Below, piece by piece: positions 57,706 to 64,000 of a DNA stretch of 64,000 nucleotides. This DNA comes from Methanomassiliicoccaceae archaeon UBA328 (lineage in GTDB: Archaea > Thermoplasmatota > Thermoplasmata > Methanomassiliicoccales > Methanomethylophilaceae). Position numbers and translations under genes: made by a program. The stretch is from NCBI GenBank assembly GCA_002506905.1, contig DAYM01000013.1:76824-140823 (forward strand). Reading direction: 5' to 3'. The notes below the pieces were generated by a model that ran no database searches, was not told where the DNA came from, and worked only from the letters and a program-made list of their open reading frames with translations. Position 1 is the first letter of the stretch. Every line of letters begins with the position of its first letter.

Positions 57706-58482
57706 TCAGATCTCATTGACGTGATATTTCAGAATATCGCTATCGCTGATGCGGGTATAGGGTCTATCCCGTTTCGTCACAGACCAAGGTGTCCTTTCGC
57801 GGTGGGTCATTTCAACAAGCATTTGTGTTGGATATTTATCGAATTTTGATAGTGTTTCATCTATGGAGCATACTTTTCCCTGTCCATCTTCAGCAAACAG
57901 AAGTTTACTTTTGATGCTCATCGGTTCGATCCCGGGTCCGATCTTTGTCTTGTTTTCGGGTTCACGCTCCTGTGTTTGCAGCAATGATCCCTTTTTCTGG
58001 GAACTGAATTCTTTCAATGTCGCATATACAGTTTCGATGACATGTCTGTGTTCAAACGCATATACCTTGTCGGTGAACAATTTCTTTCCTGTTTTACAGA
58101 GATACTCTGCATAGCAATAATATGTCAACTTCTCCAAACGTGAATGGGTGCATGGTTTTTTTGATGCTATGTATGCAGCAACATCGATACCTTTGAATTC
58201 GCGATCCCTCTGGATGAGAGAGATGAATTCGTCAAGGCTCTCGATCAGTCTGACATCTTTGAAATATCCGTCTTTTTTAACCACCGAATCCCAGTCTTCG
58301 GAATCGGTGTGGACAACATGGACGCTGTATGAGACATATTTTCCGTCGAAGCTTTTGCTGATTGCATCCAATGGACTTTGGATTGTATCCTTTTCTATTG
58401 TCTCTTTGTCGAAAGTGTACCGGATGGCAATGCGTGTTTTTTCGCTGTAAGAGCTGCTCAATATTATGTAATGAGTTATCAT
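57706..58482 (-). CDS. Panacea (DUF4065-like) antitoxin-type protein
   Basis: A 258-residue protein. The central residues about 112-160 follow the Panacea pattern: SRLEKLTYYCYAEYLCKTGK then LFTDKVYAFEHRHVIETVY, equivalent to the KLQKLLYYAQ...W..G..V.EVY pattern of DUF4065. The flanking N- and C-terminal parts are family-specific. Panacea proteins neutralise varied toxins, including toxic small alarmone synthetases, and a synthetase-like gene lies immediately upstream with an ATGA overlap. I infer an antitoxin. Confidence 0.7.
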   Translation of the reverse strand: MITHYIILSSSYSEKTRIAIRYTFDKETIEKDTIQSPLDAISKSFDGKYVSYSVHVVHTDSEDWDSVVKKDGYFKDVRLIESLDEFISLIQRDREFKGIDVAAYIASKKPCTHSRLEKLTYYCYAEYLCKTGKKLFTDKVYAFEHRHVIETVYATLKEFSSQKKGSLLQTQEREPENKTKIGPGIEPMSIKSKLLFAEDGQGKVCSIDETLSKFDKYPTQMLVEMTHRERTPWSVTKRDRPYTRISDSDILKYHVNEI

Positions 58483-59147
58483 TTCTTATTGGTCTCCGGC
58501 ATCCATGTCTGATCTTCTGATTCCCAGGTTGTGTAGCGGTATCTATAGCCTTCATGGGACTTTTGGTTTGAAGCTTCATCGTTCTTGCTCCAAACTTGCA
58601 ATTCCCATTGATAAGCTAAATTGTTCTTGTATTTGAAGTAGATATGTGAGCTTTATAGCTTTTCTGTGATTCCGAAGCGTGTTTTGGTTTTGAGGAGTCT
58701 ATACATTTTAATCCCTTGTTATCGGAAACAGTTCTGCATATCTCTTTACGATCTAATGGGCAGTTGATTATTGCTCTTAATCCGAATATATCATTCAGGC
58801 ATTTGTCTATCTCTACTTTTTCTTCTTCATCTTTTCTAAGGTATGCATCGATCTTTTCACCGATGGAATTGTCATTTTTTATGTGACTGTCTATCGTGAA
58901 ATCTTTGTCATCATCTTTTTTAAACCTAACAGATAGGGATTTTCCGATGATGAAGTTACGATATGCCATTATGTTGGCCTTTATATCGTCGTCAATATCT
59001 GATACTTTTTTTGCTTTTTAGATTATAACAGGCATATCCTTTTTCTTTAGAATAGGCGAGCCAGTCCTCTGTTTCTTCATAATACACAGTTTGTATACGT
59101 TTTATGAGAGAACTTAATTGGGCTAAAGCATCGTCTTTTTCTATCAT
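58479..59147 (-). pseudogene. RelA/SpoT-type small alarmone synthetase, frame broken twice
   Basis: Reading leftwards from the ATG at 59147, the frame shifts in an A7 run (T7 on the plus strand, 59006-59012) and again near 58640, then ends by overlapping the Panacea gene start by 4 bases. The joined product of about 220 residues has synthetase features: DIFGLRAIINCP (the D-x-x-G-x-R motif), a Tyr-containing YKAHIYFKY, and WELQVWSKNDEASNQKSHEGY matching the E-x-Q substrate motif. There is no hydrolase domain. This is the composition of a toxSAS toxin. The breaks could be true inactivation, assembly errors in homopolymers, or (less likely) programmed slippage. Confidence 0.65.
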
Positions 59148-59246
59148 CGATGTTTCATCCTATCAAATTGCGTTAAATGCATTGCGTTGCATGCGTATAA
59201 TCGGATGTATGATGTGTATAATAACACGTCGTTGTAATAACTGTAA

Positions 59247-59879
59247 TTACCTGCTGTAATTGAATCCGATGATCATGGTGCACATCTGCGGGTCGTATGT
59301 GTCCATGAACCTCTCCTTCAGGATGCGGTCCGATGTGACGTTCGGATAGAAGCAGATGGGGTCCGATACTCCCTCTACGGATTCCAGGGCGTAGAACTTC
59401 CTGGAAAGGAGCACGATCCTCGATTCCGAGAGCTGTTTTGCTCTGGTGTATATGACGAAGTTGTCGGAGATCCAAATGAGGTCCTTGCGGCCCTGATACT
59501 CGCTTCTCAGACACGGAGGGACGTCGTTCCCGGTTATGTTACCGAAGTCGTCCATCATGACCATGGAGATCTCTTTCTGTTCCTCCACGAGTCCTTTGCA
59601 GAATATGCACATGAGCACGTCCTTCAGATAGCAGTCGTCCAGGGCACGGTTCTCGTAGACCATGCCTCCTGATGCTACGACTCCTTCTTCGCTTCTCTTT
59701 ATCTCCTGAAATGTCTCGTTGTCCAGATAGCAGAAGGCCGAAACGCCGTTCAGATCCGCCAGAGTATCTGTTATCTTTCTCTGGTACGCTTTGGGCGTTA
59801 TGGTCAGTTCCGGTATCTTGAGACTGCTCAGCGGAATGTTGTTGATCGGGGGGATCACTGCGTCGCTGTTATCGCTCAT
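59247..59879 (-). CDS. protein of unknown function
   Basis: A 210-residue soluble protein I do not recognise. It has a cysteine-containing middle (CIFCKGLVEE) and a beta-rich second half, with no signal or membrane segment. It lies upstream of the alarmone-synthetase gene on the same strand, about 100 bases apart, so it might belong to the same accessory block. Codon use seems ordinary for the window. Confidence 0.55.
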   Translation of the reverse strand: MSDNSDAVIPPINNIPLSSLKIPELTITPKAYQRKITDTLADLNGVSAFCYLDNETFQEIKRSEEGVVASGGMVYENRALDDCYLKDVLMCIFCKGLVEEQKEISMVMMDDFGNITGNDVPPCLRSEYQGRKDLIWISDNFVIYTRAKQLSESRIVLLSRKFYALESVEGVSDPICFYPNVTSDRILKERFMDTYDPQMCTMIIGFNYSR

Positions 59880-60099
59880 GTACGGATGGATGATACATCC
59901 AAATAATATAAAACCGTCGGTGACCCGATCTGACGGATAATTACGGAAAAATGAGGATAATTAGGGGGACAGGTATATGTGCCAGATGAACGATGATTTT
60001 GGAAAGGAGAATGAAAAACAGATTAATAATGACGGTCTTAATATAATTTTCACCTCTGTTCTCAGAACACGCAAAAAACAGAGGGATATATAAAATGGA

Positions 60100-60381
60100 T
60101 TACTTCGATTCTTCGAAGAGGTGCTTCTGTCTCTCCTTGGAGATCTTGAGAAGGACCTCTGCGATCATCGTGGCCTCTTCCTCGGAAAGGCTGACCTCTT
60201 CGCAAAGCTCGTGATACCTGTTCACCACTTCGCGCTCTTTGTCCTCGTCCCAATATTTCTGACCGGCCTGCTTCTTGGCCTTGGCGAGTTCGTCAGCTAT
60301 TTCCATACGCGTAGAGATGAGATCGATGATGTCCTCGTCGATCTCTTCTATCTGTTCCCTGAGTTCCTTGGTATTCGGCAT
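60100..60381 (-). CDS. chorismate mutase, AroQ type
   Basis: A 93-residue all-helical protein with the AroQ pattern: LREQIEEIDEDIIDLISTRMEIADELAKAKK with the catalytic Arg and Lys, then DEDKEREVV. It converts chorismate to prephenate for phenylalanine and tyrosine. It stands alone, divergent from the ACT-domain regulator at 60648. Confidence 0.88.
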   Translation of the reverse strand: MPNTKELREQIEEIDEDIIDLISTRMEIADELAKAKKQAGQKYWDEDKEREVVNRYHELCEEVSLSEEEATMIAEVLLKISKERQKHLFEESK

Positions 60382-60552
60382 GGGTGCCACCGTACTGTTA
60401 ACTTTACATGCGTTTTAATATTAAGTGATTAGGGTGGGTATTATATGTACGGGAAGTAAGGAAAAGAGTGTTGTTTTAGTGTTGATTATTGTTGGAATTC
60501 TATATGTGCCAGATAATAATAATTTGAATGTACGATCTTGAATGTTATATGT

Positions 60553-60600
60553 GAGACGTCCGCATCCCGCCCCTTCGGGGCAGGATCCGAACGTCTTTTT
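60553..60600 (+). terminator. strong hairpin with T-run in the leader of the ACT-domain gene
   Basis: AGACGTCCGCATCCCGCCCC (60553-60572) pairs with GGGGCAGGATCCGAACGTCT (60577-60596) over a TTCG loop: 17 of 20 positions pair. The 3' arm runs into TTTT, giving a five-T run with its own last base. It looks like an intrinsic terminator, but it sits about 50 bases before the start of the gene it precedes, so it could act as an attenuator for that gene. Confidence 0.6.
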
Positions 60601-60647
60601 AGCGGAAGGCGTGAAATCTTTATTGGTGAACGTTGTTCGGGAGATAC

Positions 60648-61145
60648 ATGGACAGGATCCACAGACTGCTCAGACAGTATCCTTCGCAGGAGAAGGTGGC
60701 GATGGTCATGCTCCGCCACGGCATCAGCGTGAAGGACGGAAAGGCCTACTGCGGCAGCATAGAGCAATCCGATGCCGCGATAGCTAGGGCGGCGGATGTG
60801 GACCACAGGGTGGTGAGGTCTGCGATATCGAGGATAGATTCCACTCCGGAACTGTCTGCGATTTTCTCCAGGGTGAGGCCGACATTATTGATGTCCGATA
60901 TGGCATCGGAGATCGGCTGTTCCGCGATCGAGATAGTCCCCACGTATGCAACCATCCCGGGAATACTCGCGGAGATCACCGGTGTGATCTACAAACAGGG
61001 GCTTAGCGTGAGGCAGGCCGTCGTCGACGATCCGGGGAACAGGATGGAATCCCATCTCATCGTCGTGGTGGACGGGACGATACCCGCTTACGTCATACCT
61101 CTCATAAAGGGCTGCAGAGGGGTATCGAGCGTTATCGTAAGATGA
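60648..61145 (+). CDS. ACT-domain regulator of amino-acid metabolism
   Basis: A 165-residue protein. The N-terminal half is an HTH-like segment (AAIARAADVDHRVVRSAISRI); the C-terminal half, from about residue 95, is an ACT domain (TYATIPGILAEITGVIYKQGLSVRQAVVDD) that binds amino acids. It matches archaeal 'regulator of amino acid metabolism' proteins. It diverges from chorismate mutase, suggesting aromatic amino acids as signal. A leader hairpin with a T-run precedes it. The ATG at 60648 has GGAG upstream. Confidence 0.8.
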   Translation: MDRIHRLLRQYPSQEKVAMVMLRHGISVKDGKAYCGSIEQSDAAIARAADVDHRVVRSAISRIDSTPELSAIFSRVRPTLLMSDMASEIGCSAIEIVPTYATIPGILAEITGVIYKQGLSVRQAVVDDPGNRMESHLIVVVDGTIPAYVIPLIKGCRGVSSVIVR

Positions 61146-61193
61146 TCTTCCGTGCTTTTAGGTACGCGTATGTGTGATGTGTACCGAAACGGA

Positions 61194-61243
61194 TGTGCGT
61201 GCGTACGTAATGATAATGCACGCATGTGTATGCGCGCATGCAC
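61194..61243. repeat. alternating purine-pyrimidine and palindromic tract
   Basis: Two runs alternate purine and pyrimidine: TGTGCGTGCGTACGTA (61194-61209) and a longer run from 61216 to 61243 that ends in GCGCGCATGCAC. GTGCGTGC and GCACGCAT can pair. Such DNA can adopt left-handed or cruciform structure and could also serve as a terminator for the ACT-domain gene. Confidence 0.4.
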
Positions 61244-61299
61244 GGTCAACTTATGCTAAACACGTTAATATTATAATAAAATTAAGATAATTGCCCACA

Positions 61300-62020
61300 T
61301 CATTATATACTACCAAAGTATACAACCAATTCGTTCACATACTACGGTTATACTAACCAGGTGTGTGAGCAGGCCCCGAAGATGACGGGCCGGATCGAAT
61401 AAGGCAGAAAGACCAGGAAGGGATGGATGAAGAACGGTCGATCTTACGGCTTGCCGTAACACCGATGGTTTTGCATTCGATTCGTTTTCTTGTGAATTCC
61501 TCTTTGTTCTCCGGTTGCGTGTTTTCGGGAAAGGAACTACATGCCGTTGTTCCCTCAGACACAAACCCCAAACCCGAGATCGGTCCGGTTCCGAAAGGAA
61601 CAGTAACGATCGAGGGAGAGTGACGAAAGGATCTCTCTATGGAATGAAGGACATCATCTTAGGATGATGTAATTCATGCATCGAATGCAGATGGGGGAGG
61701 AGGGAAAGGGGAGAGAGAGGAGAAGAAAGGGGAAGGAAAGGAAAGGGCCGGATAAGGAACGGGAGAGAGAAGGAGAGAAGGACGGACGGGGTGCCGGAAC
61801 GGGTCCTGCGCGCGGATATGCGCAGAGGGGACGGGAAGGCGGAGAGATGCCTGTCGGAAGACGGGTGTCCTTTGCGTTTGTTTTCTTTTTGTTCGCTGTT
61901 CCTTTTTTCTTTTCGGGTCTTTTTCTGTTCTTTTCCGTTCTCCGGATCTTTCCTTTTTTCTTTCTTTCGCCGCCCGGTGCAAAGATGTCACGGGAAATGG
62001 ACGGCAGGGGATGATTCCAA
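61300..62020 (+). other. structured non-coding leader or RNA upstream of the large surface protein
   Basis: No believable gene lies here. A TATA-like TTATATAC is at about 61302-61309. Several strong hairpins follow on the plus strand: GGCCC/GGGCC (61372-61396), TTACGGC-TT-GCCGTAA (61444-61459), GTTCC-GAAA-GGAAC (about 61588-61601) and ACATCATC-TTAG-GATGATGT (61651-61670). Then comes an uninterrupted run of 55 purines (61693-61747) and, after about 120 bases, a pyrimidine-rich block (61868-61976) that could pair back with it. It could be a very long leader of the gene at 62021 or an independent RNA. Confidence 0.5.
61693..61747 (+). repeat. 55-base uninterrupted purine tract
   Basis: Every base from 61693 to 61747 is A or G. 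The purine-rich sequence continues with few breaks to about 61793. A mirror pyrimidine-rich block lies at 61868-61976. Such asymmetry can form triplex DNA or a long imperfect RNA hairpin. Confidence 0.85.
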
Positions 62021-64000
62021 ATGAACATGAACATAAAAAATGAAAAAACGATGCTCGCATTGATCGTCGTTGCCGCGCTCGCCATGGTATCTGTTGCCGG
62101 CGTTGCGCTTGCAAGCGAGAGCGATGCGGCCACTACCGATCTCACGATCGTCAGCGGCGGCCTCGAAATCAAATCGAGCACCACAGACAGCTACGGCATC
62201 TACAATACATTCGACGGCACCGGGGGTACATCCAAAGTGATCATCGCAGAAGACGCAGCATATTCCGGAACACTTTGCTTCGGAATTTTAGATAACGATA
62301 AATTAGATAACGGTAAATTTACCTCTCTGGTCACTTTCACTCTGACAGACGTCAGCAATGTGGTATTCGATTATGAAGCCAATGGAAAAGTAGCGACAGT
62401 TACCGGAAACACTACCGGAACAATCGCGATCTCCCAGGGATCTGTTATCCTTGGATCTACTACCGGTTATTTCACCGGTGAGATCTCCGGAAACACTGCA
62501 ACAATTGCTGCAGTAAATGTTGCTGGACCCGATGAAGATGGATTCACAATCAAAGCAGGCACAACAGATGTACTTTCCGGTGCACTTGGTTGCGGATCTG
62601 CAGATGATAAGGCCTCTATCGATATGACCGGAACGGCAAATGTCGGAACAGAGATGACGATCGGTGTTAAGGTAACATTCACAGTTGCAGAAGATGCGAC
62701 ACTCAATGTTCCTGCGAACGCACAGACGTACAGCATTGAATCGGGAAATCTTGTAGTTACAGTAATGGGCGGCGTCAATAATCTTTCGGGATACGCTGTC
62801 GGAGGAATCTACGATTCCGACGGACAGGAAGTTGCAAAGATCGAAACCGCCGCAGTTAATACTAAAACATTGACTTTCACTCTTTCTGCAGCCATGAACA
62901 TGAGTGAGAAATACACTGTGCAGATACTGATTTCCAACGGCACCGTTTCCAACGGCACCGATGTTTATTACTACAGCGGTTCGTTGTCCTTCACAGTTGC
63001 AGCTAATGGGACGGATGCGACAACAACATTCACGTCGTCTACGAATGCGTCGAAGATCGCACTCGCAGATTCCGCGGTTTCGTTGTCCACGCCTATTCTG
63101 AAGACCCTTGACAGCGAGGGAATGGTTGTTACGTATGACAGCGCAGACTACTATGTTGCATACACTGCACAGCAGACAAGCGGCAGTGTAGCACCGACAA
63201 ATGCGCATGTCGACCGTGCAAACGGAACGATCACATTTGATGCTACCATTGTCGGCGAATCTGCCACCACATTGATCGTCTTGGAGAACAAGACATCCGG
63301 TGCATTGTCATACTATTTCGGATATGCAAAATCTGTAACACCTGGTGACACAACATATGTTCTCCAGGCTTCTAAGGGGATAACCGCACTCGGAGTATCT
63401 ACAACGGCTGCAGATTATAAGATCCTGAGCGGTGGTGTTATTGACAATAATCCCACACCCGCCGGTGTCTCAGCCGTTACAAACAACGGTATCATCGATG
63501 TCGAAGGTAAAATCTTCGTAGGCTATTCTGCGACCGCTGGCGATATGATAACCAACGGCGCAGTTATCACAGTTGATGGTACAATAGAGTATCAGGTTGC
63601 AAATGGAACAGGAGCTCCTCTTGTTGCAACAGACACAAATCACATAAGCGCAGTCTGCTACAAAGTAGCACCTGCATCTACATCTACACAGGCCTATACG
63701 ACCTTCTACTACACAACACTCGCAAATGCAATGGCAGCCGCGTCTGACATGACCGTCTACGGAACGATCACTGTTCTTGAGGACATGACTCTTACGGGAA
63801 CACCTGTCGGAACCGAGACAACACAGAATACGATCACAGTTGCAATAAATTCAGAACTTAAAGTTGGACGTGTCGCAACAACAGGTGACGATGCAGTTAC
63901 GGCAGTGACCGCAGTTGTCACAGTACCTAAGACCACACAGGTCATGATCAACGGAACAGTTAACGTTGCAAACGGACAATACAAAGTCGAGGGACTTTTC
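62021..64000 (+). CDS. large secreted adhesin-like surface protein, cut by the window end
   Basis: From the ATG at 62021 the frame is open to the end (660 codons seen). Residues about 8-30 are a signal peptide (MLALIVVAALAMVSVAG...ALASESDAA). The rest is a beta-rich, Thr/Ser/Gly/Asn-rich protein without cysteine clusters, with short repeated patterns such as ISNGTVSNGTD and FTVAEDATLNVP-like strands. Such proteins form the exterior surface of gut methanogens of this group and are usually anchored at the missing C-terminus. The signal peptide and terminal Ser-Glu-Ser-Asp-Ala pattern match that of the degraded protein at 32898. Strongly biased to Thr and Ala codons ending in A or T compared with its neighbours. 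Confidence 0.85.
   Translation, partial: MNMNIKNEKTMLALIVVAALAMVSVAGVALASESDAATTDLTIVSGGLEIKSSTTDSYGIYNTFDGTGGTSKVIIAEDAAYSGTLCFGILDNDKLDNGKFTSLVTFTLTDVSNVVFDYEANGKVATVTGNTTGTIAISQGSVILGSTTGYFTGEISGNTATIAAVNVAGPDEDGFTIKAGTTDVLSGALGCGSADDKASIDMTGTANVGTEMTIGVKVTFTVAEDATLNVPANAQTYSIESGNLVVTVMGGVNNLSGYAVGGIYDSDGQEVAKIETAAVNTKTLTFTLSAAMNMSEKYTVQILISNGTVSNGTDVYYYSGSLSFTVAANGTDATTTFTSSTNASKIALADSAVSLSTPILKTLDSEGMVVTYDSADYYVAYTAQQTSGSVAPTNAHVDRANGTITFDATIVGESATTLIVLENKTSGALSYYFGYAKSVTPGDTTYVLQASKGITALGVSTTAADYKILSGGVIDNNPTPAGVSAVTNNGIIDVEGKIFVGYSATAGDMITNGAVITVDGTIEYQVANGTGAPLVATDTNHISAVCYKVAPASTSTQAYTTFYYTTLANAMAAASDMTVYGTITVLEDMTLTGTPVGTETTQNTITVAINSELKVGRVATTGDDAVTAVTAVVTVPKTTQVMINGTVNVANGQYKVEGLF

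Noticed and set aside
61340..61440. Possible signal recognition particle RNA near a GGCCC/GGGCC hairpin
   Set aside because: The conserved tip and Alu-like motifs of archaeal 7S RNA are not found.
61676..62014. A 112-codon open frame, charged in its first half and Phe-rich in its second half
   Set aside because: It is produced by the purine tract followed by the pyrimidine block; composition, not conserved protein features, explains it.

Overview
The window is about 64 kb of a methanogenic archaeon, most likely a methylotrophic member of the Methanomassiliicoccales (Methanomethylophilus-like). I base this on a methyl-transfer corrinoid protein with a UroD-type methyltransferase, archaeal core genes (topoisomerase VI, class I LysRS, Sec61-beta, archaeosine synthase, archaeal RNase P RNA), and a UAG usage pattern typical of pyrrolysine-decoding archaea. 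By my reading none of about 60 intact genes ends in TAG, yet several reading frames run through an in-frame TAG into conserved domain sequence. The lineage is inferred from content only.

Layout. 0-7 kb: an accessory methyl-transfer cluster (corrinoid protein, UroD methyltransferase, small zinc-ribbon protein) convergent with a hydantoinase-like ATPase and a REC-GAF-PAS-HATPase sensor whose frame contains a TAG. 7.4-14.9 kb: metal handling (ArsD-like protein, feoA-feoA-feoB with its Cys-rich partner, ZIP transporter, NikR-like regulator), an amber-containing HAD phosphatase, RNase P RNA, a TetR regulator, tRNA-Leu and rubredoxin. 15-30 kb: housekeeping (acidic orphan protein, cation/proton antiporter, Sec61-beta, LysRS, topoisomerase VI, DRG GTPase, PH-domain membrane proteins, HisRS, RNase HI, PanD). 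30.2-34.2 kb: two adjacent decayed genes, one a BspA-like leucine-rich-repeat surface protein. 34-39.7 kb: a BtuFCD/FhuDBC-type ABC importer, a Fic protein with an unusual palindrome-rich promoter, tRNA-Asp and a CBS-ParB fusion. 39.7-51 kb: central metabolism and RNA modification (PEP synthase divergent from pyruvate:ferredoxin oxidoreductase porCDAB, aspartate transcarbamoylase pyrB-pyrI, archaeosine synthase).

52-60 kb reads as a small defence island. It holds an AAA ATPase/DUF4435 pair resembling PARIS (AriA-AriB), a truncated AAA ATPase remnant, and a RelA/SpoT-type small alarmone synthetase overlapping a Panacea-domain protein (a toxSAS-antitoxin arrangement, the toxin frame carrying two frameshifts), with exonuclease VII lying between. 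60-64 kb: chorismate mutase, an ACT-domain regulator preceded by a terminator-like hairpin, then an approximately 690-base non-coding region with strong hairpins and a 55-base uninterrupted purine tract leading into a large secreted surface protein that runs off the window.

How parts work together: acetyl-CoA carbon enters through Por and PEP synthase for biosynthesis; the Feo system, rubredoxin and the ABC importer supply iron and possibly corrinoids that methyl-transfer metabolism needs. The most unusual signals are the in-frame ambers in the sensor and the phosphatase, and the two defence-like pairs.
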